This document shows, piece by piece, positions 53,328 through 61,278 of a stretch of 64,000 nt of DNA. Both the position numbers and the translations under genes were made by a program. Under the pieces are notes generated by a model. The model was given only the letters and a program-made list of their open reading frames with translations, was not told where the DNA came from and did no database searches. Position 1 is the stretch's first letter. Every line of letters starts with the position of its first letter. Source of the stretch: Rhizobiales bacterium PAR1 (GTDB lineage: Bacteria > Pseudomonadota > Alphaproteobacteria > Rhizobiales > Beijerinckiaceae); the NCBI GenBank assembly GCA_002256205.1, contig NKIW01000002.1:434001-498000 (forward strand). The letters run 5' to 3'.

Positions 53328-54872
53328 ATGTCGCAATCCCGGATCTCCCGCCCATCGGTGATCACCAAAACTGGCGCAAAGCCGGTCCGGCTTGTCCCAA
53401 AAGCGAACCTCCGCGCCGCATCGGTGGAAAGCCAGAGACCGCTGGTGCTGGATCTCGATGGCACGTTGCTCAGGAGTGACCTTCTGGTCGAGAGCATCAT
53501 CGCACTGCTCCGGCGCAACCTCCTGATGATGATCCCGCTGCTGTTCTGGGCTCTGCAAGGTAAGGCCGTGCTCAAGCGTCGCGTGGCAGAGCGAAGCTAC
53601 CTTGATGTGAGCCTGTTGCCAGCCAACGATGCGCTCGTCGCCTATGCCGAGACGGAAAAAGCGCGGGGACGCGAAATTGTCCTCGCGACAGCATCGGATG
53701 AAATCATGGCACGCCGCGTGGCGCAGCGCTTTTCTTTCATCGACCGTGTCATCGCATCAGACGGCAAGACCAACCTCAAGGGCGAGGCCAAGGCCAAACG
53801 CCTCTGCGAACTCTTCCCGCAGGGCTTCCAGTACGCCGGTGACAGCCATGCCGATCTTGCGGTCTGGCGTGCGGCGGATCACGTGATCGTCGTGGAAGCC
53901 GAGGCGGATGTCGTCCGCAAGGTGGCCTTTCTGGGCCGCCCGATGACCATCTTCCAGTCCCCCTCGCGCGTGAAAGCGCTGCTCAAGGGTCTGCGCCTCC
54001 ATCAATGGGCAAAAAACGCTCTGGTTTTCCTGCCGATGATCCTCGGCGGCAAGGCAGGCGATCCGCACGCCTGGCAACTCGCGGGCGGCGCCTTTGTCGC
54101 GCTCGGACTTGTCGCCTCGGCGAGCTATCTCCTGAACGATCTTTGGGATCTTCCCCATGATCGCGCGCATTGGTCGAAGCGCAACCGCCCGCTTGCCAGT
54201 GGACGGCTCCCGGTCGCAACCGGCGTCTTTGCCGCCTTTACCGGCCTTGCGCTCGGTCTTGCGATTGGCGGTTGGGTGGGCACGGGCGCGCTCCTCGGGC
54301 TTCTCGCCTATCTCACCCTCACGGTGACCTATTCAACGAGTCTAAAGCGCGTCCCGATCCTCGATGCGGTGACGCTCGGCACGCTTTTCACCCTGCGCCT
54401 TGCAATCGGCGTCGCGGCGGTGGGCGTCGCATGGTCGCCGTGGCTCCTCACCTTCTCGATGTTCCTTTTCACATCGCTCTCCTTTGCCAAACGGCATGTG
54501 GAAATGCGGGGCGCACTCCGCGCCGGCAAGACCGGCCAGATCGCCGGACGCGGCTATCAGCCCGCCGATGAACCCATCGTGCTGGCTTTCGGCATCGCCG
54601 CAGGTATCGCCAGCGTGGTGATTTTCATCCTCTATCTCTCGAACGAGGCCTTCCGGAACACCGCGCTCGCGGCTCCGCTTGCACTGTGGGCCTTCCCGCC
54701 GGTGCTGATGCTCTGGATCGGTCGCATCTGGATTCTCGCCGGACGCGAGGAACTCAATGATGATCCGGTGGCCTTCGCCGTGAAGGATCGCGTGAGCTAC
54801 GCGCTCGGCGCCATCGCCGGCATGGCGTTCGTGCTTGCCGCAACGGGCCTGCCGGCAGGATGGCTTGCGTGA
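53328..54872 (+). CDS. HAD-like phosphatase fused to UbiA-family prenyltransferase
   Basis: A 514-residue membrane protein. The N-terminal HAD domain has motif I LDLDGTLLRSD (about residue 41), motif II ATASDEIM and motif IV AGDSHADLAVW. The C-terminal UbiA domain has eight or nine helices with the prenyl-diphosphate motif NDLWDLPHDRAHWSKRNRPLASG and the second motif YSTSLKRVPILDAVTLG. It resembles decaprenyl-phosphate phosphoribosyltransferases, which join PRPP to a polyprenyl phosphate. The fused HAD could then remove the phosphate. It overlaps gtrA by 13 bases. ATG 53328 follows GCGGAG. Confidence 0.85.
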   Translation: MSQSRISRPSVITKTGAKPVRLVPKANLRAASVESQRPLVLDLDGTLLRSDLLVESIIALLRRNLLMMIPLLFWALQGKAVLKRRVAERSYLDVSLLPANDALVAYAETEKARGREIVLATASDEIMARRVAQRFSFIDRVIASDGKTNLKGEAKAKRLCELFPQGFQYAGDSHADLAVWRAADHVIVVEAEADVVRKVAFLGRPMTIFQSPSRVKALLKGLRLHQWAKNALVFLPMILGGKAGDPHAWQLAGGAFVALGLVASASYLLNDLWDLPHDRAHWSKRNRPLASGRLPVATGVFAAFTGLALGLAIGGWVGTGALLGLLAYLTLTVTYSTSLKRVPILDAVTLGTLFTLRLAIGVAAVGVAWSPWLLTFSMFLFTSLSFAKRHVEMRGALRAGKTGQIAGRGYQPADEPIVLAFGIAAGIASVVIFILYLSNEAFRNTALAAPLALWAFPPVLMLWIGRIWILAGREELNDDPVAFAVKDRVSYALGAIAGMAFVLAATGLPAGWLA

Positions 54873-55303
54873 TCATCGGCCAATTCTTCAAGGGCGAAAT
54901 CGCGCGGTTCCTGATCGCTGGTGGATCAGCAGCATTGATCAACTGGCTGGCGCGCATCGGGCTTTCGCAGATCCTGCCGCTCGATCAGGCGATCCTCCTC
55001 GCCTATGGGATCGGGATGCTCGCCGGCTTTGTGCTTTACCGCAGCTTTGTGTTCGAAGCGGCGAGCGGCTCCCTTTCACGCCAGATCGCCATTTTCCTCG
55101 CCGTCAATCTGGTCGGCGCTGTCGTCGTTATGGGCGCAACGCTGGCCTTGAAGAGCCTCGCCCTTGCCGTGACGCCAGGAATCGGCGCAACCATCGCTGA
55201 GGCGCTCGCCCATGGCGTGGCGATCGGCATCGGCGCTATTTCAAACTACCTCGGTCATCGCCTGCTGACTTTCCGGTCCATACCAGCGCTTCAGAGCCGG
55301 TAA
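54860..55303 (+). CDS. GtrA-family membrane protein
   Basis: A 147-residue protein with four membrane helices and GtrA-type sequence (EIARFLIAGGSAALINWLARIGL and AIGIGAISNYLGHRLLTFRS). GtrA proteins are thought to flip polyprenyl-phosphate sugars. The ATG at 54860 overlaps the end of the HAD-UbiA gene, so the two are probably co-translated. Its 3' end overlaps the convergent glycosyltransferase gene by 13 bases. Confidence 0.88.
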   Translation: MACVIIGQFFKGEIARFLIAGGSAALINWLARIGLSQILPLDQAILLAYGIGMLAGFVLYRSFVFEAASGSLSRQIAIFLAVNLVGAVVVMGATLALKSLALAVTPGIGATIAEALAHGVAIGIGAISNYLGHRLLTFRSIPALQSR

Positions 55304-56520
55304 AAGCTCGCGATCAGCACCACTACAGCATTGGTGACAACACCCCACATCACCAGAAGTGGCAGAGCTGAGAAGGCCGCCGGGCGCTGGCCCCGAACCA
55401 TCAGGACGATCAGGATCGGCAGCCAGTCGAGCGCGTAACGCTGCGTGTTGATCTGCTCGGCACCGTTCGAGTGATAGAAAAGCGTGATCCCTGCGATGAT
55501 CGCGATCACCAGCGCCCCCGCCGCGAACACCCGGTCGAGCCGGGCATAGGCCGCCAGCAAGAGCCACGGGCTCGCCACGAACAGCGCAACGCCAGCCTTA
55601 TCCAGCCCTGTCAATTGGGTCAGATGCGGGCCCGTGAAATCGAAATGGACGCCCTGCACGAAGAGATAAAGCACATTGAACAAAAGATAATCGCGCGAGA
55701 ACAGCCCGAGATCGGCGATCCGCCGGGCAATGAAACTGTCGACACCGGGATTATGGATATAGGCATACCCCGTATCCATCGGATTGCCGAACCGCAGCCA
55801 GTTATAGGCAAAGATCAGCGCCAACGCCGCGACAACCGGGATCGCCGCCTTGAGAACAGGGCGGAAAACCGTGCGCACCCCCGCGATCAGCCCTTCCTCG
55901 CGCGGCATCGCCAGCACGATCAGGAACAGGGGATAGAAGATCGCCATCTGCCGGCACAGGAAGGCACAGGCCACAAATAGTCCCGCCAACGGCAGGGAGT
56001 TGCGGCACACCACCGCCCAAAGGCTTGCCGTCATCATCAGAAAGCCGACGGTCTGGGCAAAGAACCAGACGCCATCCGCCCTCAGGCCCACCTGAAACAG
56101 CGGGCTGGCACAAGCAAGGGCCAGCAGCAGCCAGCGGGTATCCTGCTTCTCAACACCCAGCGCGGCGAAGATCCGTTGCCAGATCAGCAGCGAGACAAGG
56201 CTGACGCCAAGGGCCAGCAGGATAAAGCCCTTGAACGTGCCAAATCCGAGGACCGCAATGAACGGCATTGCCAAAAGCGCGGGCAGCGGCGGGAAGATGA
56301 TGTAGGTCTTACCGTTGAAAACAGCGCAATCGATCTCCGGGCATTTTTCAACCCAGAGGCGCCCGTTGAGAAAGGCTTCGGCCAGCGCACCATAGGAATT
56401 CACGCCGGGGATTTCCCGCAGATAGCCCCGCGCGACGAGAAAGCCGCCGAGCAACAGCGCCGCAATCCCGGCAAGGGCGGCCAGCACAAGCGTGCGGCGG
56501 TTTTCGGAAGAAGACGGCAT
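55291..56520 (-). CDS. Polytopic membrane glycosyltransferase (GT-C-like)
   Basis: A 409-residue protein with about ten membrane helices. The N-terminal loop after the first helix (GYLREIPGVNSYGALAEAFLNGRLWVEKCPEIDCAVFNGKTYIIFPPLPALLAMPF) is typical of GT-C enzymes that take sugars from polyprenyl-phosphate donors. The motif LCRQMAIFYPLFLIVLAM and an Arg/Tyr-rich loop follow. The acceptor is unknown. Its overlap with gtrA and neighbourhood to a UbiA protein suggest a shared lipid-linked-sugar pathway. Confidence 0.7.
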   Translation of the reverse strand: MPSSSENRRTLVLAALAGIAALLLGGFLVARGYLREIPGVNSYGALAEAFLNGRLWVEKCPEIDCAVFNGKTYIIFPPLPALLAMPFIAVLGFGTFKGFILLALGVSLVSLLIWQRIFAALGVEKQDTRWLLLALACASPLFQVGLRADGVWFFAQTVGFLMMTASLWAVVCRNSLPLAGLFVACAFLCRQMAIFYPLFLIVLAMPREEGLIAGVRTVFRPVLKAAIPVVAALALIFAYNWLRFGNPMDTGYAYIHNPGVDSFIARRIADLGLFSRDYLLFNVLYLFVQGVHFDFTGPHLTQLTGLDKAGVALFVASPWLLLAAYARLDRVFAAGALVIAIIAGITLFYHSNGAEQINTQRYALDWLPILIVLMVRGQRPAAFSALPLLVMWGVVTNAVVVLIASFYRL

Positions 56521-56592
56521 CGGCGGGCCTGTTCAATTCGGGACACATGCACCCACCAAAATGCCAGAGTGCCCTTGAGATTGCCCTAACAG

Positions 56593-56626
56593 GAAAAAGG
56601 CCGGCACCCTTGCGAGGCCAGCCTTT
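56593..56626 (-). terminator. Terminator of the TadG/TadE-like operon
   Basis: On the minus strand a 10-bp stem (56626-56617 with 56605-56596, one wobble) is followed by a T run (56598-56594). It lies just after the TadG-like stop. Confidence 0.7.
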
Positions 56627-56654
56627 GTATTTCAGAAAAACCCATCTGATCAGG

Positions 56655-57320
56655 TCAGGGCACGAAGCCGGAGCACACCGAAGTCGCAGGATTGAACGTC
56701 ACCTTCGTCGACTGGCGCGGGCGCATATAAAGGCTGTCGCTCAGCGGCATTGCACCATTCGTATTGAGGCTGTCCTTGAACAGTTCGTTCACGATTTGCG
56801 TTGCCACAGAAGCCTGATAATCCATCGTGACTTCAGCGAAAACGATCGAGGTCCGTGGCACCTTGAGGCCGGTCGGCAGGGCCGTGAATTTCGTGCAGTG
56901 GGCGATCGCCGCAAAGCTACCCTTGAGGGCAGGATTGGTCGGAACGACGGACCAGTCGACGTAGGCAACGCCATTCGCATCGATATCGATCGCGGTAACC
57001 CGCATCCCAAGTGCAGTGGCCGGCTGCGGATACATCACCGACTCGGTCGCCTGAAACACGGTATCCATGTCCGCCTGGCTCACCACGGTCATCTGCGTGG
57101 TGATGTCGGCGAGCGTACGCGCCAGCAGGGTCACCTTTTTGTCCGCATGGATCGCATCGGTCACGACGACCATGCCGACCCAGACCGACAGCATCGTCGG
57201 AACCATGAGGGCGAATTCGACCGCGGCAACACCGCTGCGGGCCTTGGCGAAGCGGCGAACCTGCCGGAATGCGCGGTCCCGAAGCGTACCGGGCGACAGA
57301 AAAGAAAGAAGCTTCTTCAT
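56655..57320 (-). CDS. TadE/TadG-like minor pilin or pilus assembly protein
   Basis: A 221-residue protein. A short N-terminal leader (FAKARSGVAAVEFALMVPTMLSVWVGMVVV) has the E-at-position-5 arrangement and hydrophobic helix of TadE-type pseudopilins. A soluble domain follows with two cysteines (AHCTKF and SVCSGF) that could form a disulfide. The ATG at 57320 has AAGGGGCC upstream. The gene follows the second TadE-like gene with a 10-base gap. It probably belongs to the Tad pilus, with the rest of the locus elsewhere. Confidence 0.78.
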   Translation of the reverse strand: MKKLLSFLSPGTLRDRAFRQVRRFAKARSGVAAVEFALMVPTMLSVWVGMVVVTDAIHADKKVTLLARTLADITTQMTVVSQADMDTVFQATESVMYPQPATALGMRVTAIDIDANGVAYVDWSVVPTNPALKGSFAAIAHCTKFTALPTGLKVPRTSIVFAEVTMDYQASVATQIVNELFKDSLNTNGAMPLSDSLYMRPRQSTKVTFNPATSVCSGFVP

Positions 57321-57330
57321 ATCAGGCCCC

Positions 57331-57903
57331 TTAGCACGCGCCGTAAGGTTCATTCTTGAACGCTGCCGAACCCGAGAGAACGACGTTACCGTTATCGAGG
57401 TTCGAGACGTCGTTGCGGATCATCGCCGACAGCGAGGTCGTCTCGTAATAGGCGCGGATCACGACGATCTGGCAGGGATTGCCGGGGCTGAACGTCAAAT
57501 TCGCGTCGCTGAATTGCTTGTTCACGATCGGATTGGGCATCGAGGCGGCTGCGAAGGTCGTGAACGCCCGCACATCAAACTTGACGTTCGCGCAATCGAT
57601 GATCCAGTCGGCCTGCGCACAGAAGGCATCCTTGAACGCCTGCAGCTGAAGATTGGAGGCACCGGCACCGGCGACCTGGCCGGTCATCGTGACGCGCTTG
57701 GCTTCCTCGATCCCGGCGTCGATGGCATTCGACTTCAGAAACAGGAGGCCCGTTTCCATGATGGCGAAGAGCGAGCCGAAGAACATCGGTGCGATCCAGG
57801 CGAATTCAACGGCCGTCGCACCCTTGCGATGCCGGACAAAGCGCCGGATCAGCTTCTGAAAACGATTGAGGTGCCGTTGTGCACCAGTTGGGCTTGCAGC
57901 CAT
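57331..57903 (-). CDS. TadE-like pilus assembly protein
   Basis: A 190-residue protein. The leader (RRFVRHRKGATAVEFAWIAPMFFGSLFAIMETGLLFL) matches TadE-type prepilin-like signals: Gly before the cut, Glu five residues in, then a hydrophobic helix. The remaining soluble domain has cysteines near AFCAQADWIIDCANVK and PCQIVVIRAYYET. It is the first gene of a two-gene operon. The ATG at 57903 follows GGGAG. Confidence 0.8.
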   Translation of the reverse strand: MAASPTGAQRHLNRFQKLIRRFVRHRKGATAVEFAWIAPMFFGSLFAIMETGLLFLKSNAIDAGIEEAKRVTMTGQVAGAGASNLQLQAFKDAFCAQADWIIDCANVKFDVRAFTTFAAASMPNPIVNKQFSDANLTFSPGNPCQIVVIRAYYETTSLSAMIRNDVSNLDNGNVVLSGSAAFKNEPYGAC

Positions 57904-58123
57904 TGGTGATCGCTCCCGCTAGATCCCTTTTTCCTGCCCTCCCCGTCAAACAAGTCCGGAGAAGATCGGATACAGTAAAAAGGTGTAACAGAGAGAGATT
58001 TCGTTTCTGTTTCAAGTTGTCGTAAAAATGCGAGGCCACGCATTCAGAATGCGTTGACCATATTTCGCCCAAAAGCCAGCTTTGAAAAATGTAGTCCCAC
58101 GCGCGCTCTCACGCGCGCGCGAT

Positions 58124-58651
58124 CTATTTCTTCTGAGGCGCCGGGCCACCGCCCTGAGACTGATTTGCCATGCCGTCACGCCGGGACGATTGATCGGCAA
58201 CCTTGTTGAAATGCTTTTCCTCATCGCCAAGCGCGATCGTCGGCAGGCAGTTCGGCGTGCAATCATAAGAGGTCTGATCCGTGCCCCGCATGATCACCAC
58301 GCGCCCTTGCGTCATGTTGCTGACCGTCACGGTCGATTCCGAGATGATCGCGCCGGCTGAATCAAGCGCGATGAAATTCGTCCGCCCGGCGGCGCGACCC
58401 GTGATCACCATCACGCCGTTCTTCTGCACCGTGACATCCGCGATCGCCGGGTTGCCGATAACGATGGTCTCGGCTCCTGCCGGAAGTTTGACGAGCTTGG
58501 CCTGATCGAGCGTGACCTGAATGAAATCCGCCGTAGGGGAATCCGGCGCGCCGGCATGTGCCTGCGGGACCCCCATGATACCGACACCGATCAGCAGGCT
58601 GACCAGCCGGAGGGGCGCAATCCCGGTCTTGAGCTTCATTGCCATGGCCAT
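58124..58651 (-). CDS. Pilus assembly protein with CpaC/RcpA N-terminal-like domain
   Basis: A 175-residue exported protein. A signal peptide (LVSLLIGVGIMGVPQAHAG) is followed by a domain of the pilus-secretin N-terminal type: DQAKLVKLPAGAETIVIGNPAIADVTVQKNGVMVITGRAAGRTNFIALDSAGAIISESTVTV. Full CpaC secretins carry a secretin channel after this domain, but here it is absent. So it is a separate partner or a paralog, not the channel. The tail is Gln/Gly/Lys-rich. The ATG at 58651 has GAGGA 4 bases upstream. It is divergent from the Flp pilin array. Confidence 0.72.
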   Translation of the reverse strand: MAMAMKLKTGIAPLRLVSLLIGVGIMGVPQAHAGAPDSPTADFIQVTLDQAKLVKLPAGAETIVIGNPAIADVTVQKNGVMVITGRAAGRTNFIALDSAGAIISESTVTVSNMTQGRVVIMRGTDQTSYDCTPNCLPTIALGDEEKHFNKVADQSSRRDGMANQSQGGGPAPQKK

Positions 58652-59215
58652 ATTCCTCATTCCCGACAGGCACGAAACGCGAAAACGCGCGATCTTTTTT
58701 GAATCTGTCGCGAGCACCCTGCCGAATTAGGGTGAATTTTCGGTAAAAACCGGGCTGCCCCGCGCATCCCCCTGCCGAAAATCGATATCAGCAATCCCAA
58801 AAGGACGAAGGCGAGGGGCATCGCGACGGACATCCTTGGGATTCGCCATAGAGGTTTGCCTCCACAGGAAGTCGAATCGCAAATTGCAAAGACCAAAATA
58901 ATCCCTCAATATTCAAATTTAACAAGCAAAAATATTCGTTTAACGAGATTACATTCAATTCAAAACATCATAATCTAAATTAAAATTATGTCTTCAGCAA
59001 AATTTAAGGGTCATTTTCTTGCAATTTCATTATCAGTAATTGCTATTTTAGCACTGTTAACTATCCCGAATATTGTGGATTGAGCGATCAATTATTGTCG
59101 CCGCTGTTAACCCGGTCGCAAGAAACGAGCGCTACATTCGGCCTCGGTTCAGACGAACAGCCCGTTGAGGCAGACGCTCTGAAACCTGGAGCAGTAAAGA
59201 GTAAGGAGCACTCAC
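58652..59215. promoter_or_regulatory. Long intergenic region upstream of the pilin array, with an AT-rich core
   Basis: About 560 bases between the divergent CpaC-like gene and the first Flp pilin. The stretch 58900-59080 is visibly AT-rich, unlike its surroundings. It contains several TTAAC sequences, of which none forms a clean TTAA-N7-TTAA pair. A 31-codon frame (58988-59083, hydrophobic) has no ribosome binding site. The pilin promoter should lie here. Confidence 0.5.
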
Positions 59216-59389
59216 ATGTCGATTTTCAACCGTTTCGTTAAGGACGAGTCTGGCGCCACCGCGATCGAGTATGCGCTCATCGCCGCCCTGATGGCCGCCG
59301 CCATCATCACCGCCCTCGGTACCTTCTCGACCGATCTGGCCTCGGCCTTCGGCAAGATTGGTACGACCCTCACGACGAAGACGAAGTAA
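59216..59389 (+). CDS. Flp/Fap-type pilin, copy 1
   Basis: A 57-residue Flp pilin. It has a short basic leader (MSIFNRFVKDESG), cleavage expected after Gly13, then ATAIEYALIAALMAAAIITALGTF with the Glu at position 5 of the mature form. The tail is KIGTTLTTKTK. The ATG at 59216 follows AAGGAG. These pilins form the Tad/Flp fibre after processing by a prepilin peptidase. A hairpin without a T tract follows. Confidence 0.9.
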   Translation: MSIFNRFVKDESGATAIEYALIAALMAAAIITALGTFSTDLASAFGKIGTTLTTKTK

Positions 59390-59412
59390 GCGCAAACCCC
59401 GCGCTAGGGTTC

Positions 59413-59438
59413 GGGGCGATGGTTCAGGCCATCGCCCC
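59413..59438 (+). other. Hairpin after pilin copy 1 without T tract
   Basis: A 10-bp perfect stem (59413-59422 with 59429-59438) has a six-base loop but no T run. It may be an mRNA stabiliser or a partial terminator. A related hairpin with T residues follows copy 2. Confidence 0.6.
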
Positions 59439-59595
59439 AGGCCCCTCTCTGGAGTGCCCGATTGCGACCCTTGTCGCGTCAACCAACCGGTTGTGGTGCT
59501 CTTTTCAGGGATCTTGGCGCAGATGCGTCCGGATCAAATTCTCGGACGTCCCATTCATGTCGCCTTGCGACCCATTAATCCTCAGGAGCACTACC

Positions 59596-59769
59596 ATGAA
59601 GAACCTTCAGCGTTTCATTTCCGACGAATCTGGCGCGACTGCGATCGAGTACGCGCTCATTGCCGCCCTGATGGCCGCCGCCATCATCACTGCCCTCGGC
59701 ACCTTCTCGACCGACATGGCGAGCGCCTTCGGCAAGATCGGCACGACCCTCACGACCAAGACCAAGTAA
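59596..59769 (+). CDS. Flp/Fap-type pilin, copy 2
   Basis: A 57-residue pilin (MKNLQRFISDESG leader, ATAIEYALIAALMAAAIITALGTF, KIGTTLTTKTK tail). It differs from copy 1 mainly in the leader and in single positions. An AGGAG precedes the ATG at 59596. A true terminator follows. Confidence 0.9.
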   Translation: MKNLQRFISDESGATAIEYALIAALMAAAIITALGTFSTDMASAFGKIGTTLTTKTK

Positions 59770-59813
59770 TTCGACCAAGACAAAACAAGCGCACTTTTCG
59801 CGCTGGAATACAG

Positions 59814-59842
59814 GGGCGATGGCGCAAGCCATCGCCCTTTTT
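59814..59842 (+). terminator. Terminator after pilin copy 2
   Basis: A 10-bp stem (59814-59823 with 59828-59837) with a GCAA loop is followed by TTTTT. The stem shares its core GGGCGATGG with the hairpin after copy 1. Confidence 0.85.
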
Positions 59843-59968
59843 CTATGCGGGGCCGGATTGTTGAACCGACGCCTGTGCCATCAGCTTAAGTCAATCTAAA
59901 ATATCCTCGTCTAGTCTGACGTAGATCATCGGATTGATATGAAAAACTTCCAGGGGGGAACCAGAACC

Positions 59969-60142
59969 ATGCAGCTGATTTCACGCTTTATCAAAAACGA
60001 CTCTGGCGCGACGGCTGTCGAATACGCTCTGATCGCAGCCCTGATGGCTTCCGCCATTATCGCAGCACTAACAACCTTCGATCAGGATCAGGCCAAAGCC
60101 TTCAAGAATATCGGCACAACGCTCACGACCAAGACGAAATAA
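59969..60142 (+). CDS. Flp/Fap-type pilin, copy 3 (divergent)
   Basis: A 57-residue pilin (MQLISRFIKNDSG leader, ATAVEYALIAALMASAIIAALTTF). It is the most different of the four: its tail begins DQDQAKAFKNIG. The ATG at 59969 follows AGGGGGG; an upstream ATG at 59939 would break the uniform length. A hairpin (60175-60195) with a weak T tract follows. Confidence 0.88.
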   Translation: MQLISRFIKNDSGATAVEYALIAALMASAIIAALTTFDQDQAKAFKNIGTTLTTKTK

Positions 60143-60174
60143 GTCGTCCCTCTCCGAAGCCAGAAAAAGCCTTG

Positions 60175-60195
60175 AACGGCGCGATCTGCGCCGTT
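60175..60195 (+). terminator. Weak hairpin after pilin copy 3
   Basis: An 8-bp stem (60175-60182 with 60188-60195) has a five-base loop and only a short T tract. Confidence 0.45.
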
Positions 60196-60385
60196 TCGTC
60201 GTTATCTGCGGCATGCAGGCCATGACTTCGGAAGCCGCAATCCCGAAGACACACGGGTGAGACGGACGCGTATGAATACGCAGCTTTGATCACGTTAATA
60301 ACATCGTAAAAACAAATAGATAGACCTGATTCAGTTCCTATCGAAGTGCAAAAGTGCACTTCATAACCAGAAGTGGAAGTAGGTC

Positions 60386-60559
60386 ATGGGCAAAATCACG
60401 CGCTTCATCAATGATGAGTCCGGCGCCACCGCCATTGAATACGCGCTGATCGCAGCGCTGATGGCCGCCGCCATCATCACGGCGCTTGGCACCTTCTCGA
60501 CAGACTTGAAATCGGCCTTCACCAAGATCGGCACGACGCTGACCACCAAGACGAAATAA
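60386..60559 (+). CDS. Flp/Fap-type pilin, copy 4
   Basis: A 57-residue pilin (MGKITRFINDESG leader, ATAIEYALIAALMAAAIITALGTF, KIGTTLTTKTK tail). It has the same length and spacing as the others and is nearest to copies 1 and 2. AGTGGAAGTAGGTC precedes the ATG. A terminator follows, immediately before the NUDIX start. Confidence 0.88.
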   Translation: MGKITRFINDESGATAIEYALIAALMAAAIITALGTFSTDLKSAFTKIGTTLTTKTK

Positions 60560-60589
60560 TTCGTCCCGCCTCAAAACGGCGAATCGCAT

Positions 60590-60622
60590 AAGGTCATCCC
60601 GATCCAACGGGGTGGCCTTTTT
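60590..60622 (+). terminator. Terminator after pilin copy 4
   Basis: An 11-bp stem with two wobble pairs (60590-60600 with 60609-60619) and an eight-base loop ends in a T run that reaches the NUDIX start codon. Confidence 0.7.
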
Positions 60623-60623
60623 C

Positions 60624-61184
60624 ATGTCGGATGCCGATTTTCTCAAACACGTCGCCGCTGTCGTCGATGACTATCGCAGCGCCGTCGCCGGCCCCCATGA
60701 ACATCTCTCGCTGCTGCGCTGGCAGATCGATCAGGGCCATGCGCTCCAAAGCCGCGAGACCTATCCCGGCCATATGACAACAAGTGCGCTGATCGTCTCG
60801 CCCGATCTCAGCCAAACCCTGCTCATCGACCACAAGACCCTGAAGCGTTGGCTTCAGCCCGGCGGACATTACGAGCCGGCGGATTTCTTCTGGCAATCGG
60901 CGTGGCGTGAAGCGGTCGAGGAAACCGGAATTTCGGGCCTGACGCTTCACCCCTGGCATGCTGGCGAGGATCGCCCCTTCATCATCGATAGCCACGATGT
61001 ACCGGGAAAAGCATCGCGCGGGGAGAAGCCGCATGTACACCACGATCTGCAATTCCTCTTTGTGGCAGACCCGGCCGCAAGCCTGACCGCTCAACTGGAT
61101 GAGGTCGCCGCCGCGCGCTGGTATCCAATCGGGGCGCTGGCAGAGGTCGCGGCAAAAGCATTACCCCGGCTACCGCGAGCATAG
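60624..61184 (+). CDS. NUDIX hydrolase
   Basis: A protein of about 186 residues. The NUDIX box runs through GGHYEPADFFWQSAWREAVEETGI: the REAVEETG part is canonical, while the Glu that usually sits seven residues before it is an Asp. The substrate, usually a nucleoside diphosphate derivative, is unknown. The ATG at 60624 lies within a base or two of the pilin terminator's T run, so its promoter position is unclear. A GTG at 60612 would fall inside the terminator. Confidence 0.82.
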   Translation: MSDADFLKHVAAVVDDYRSAVAGPHEHLSLLRWQIDQGHALQSRETYPGHMTTSALIVSPDLSQTLLIDHKTLKRWLQPGGHYEPADFFWQSAWREAVEETGISGLTLHPWHAGEDRPFIIDSHDVPGKASRGEKPHVHHDLQFLFVADPAASLTAQLDEVAAARWYPIGALAEVAAKALPRLPRA

Positions 61185-61278
61185 ACGCAAAATGCGGCTT
61201 GCCTACCTGCCCGCGACGGCGGACACTTCTCCTCGCGACAAGAGCGCGTCAACGCGCCGGTTACGCTGGAGGAACCCC

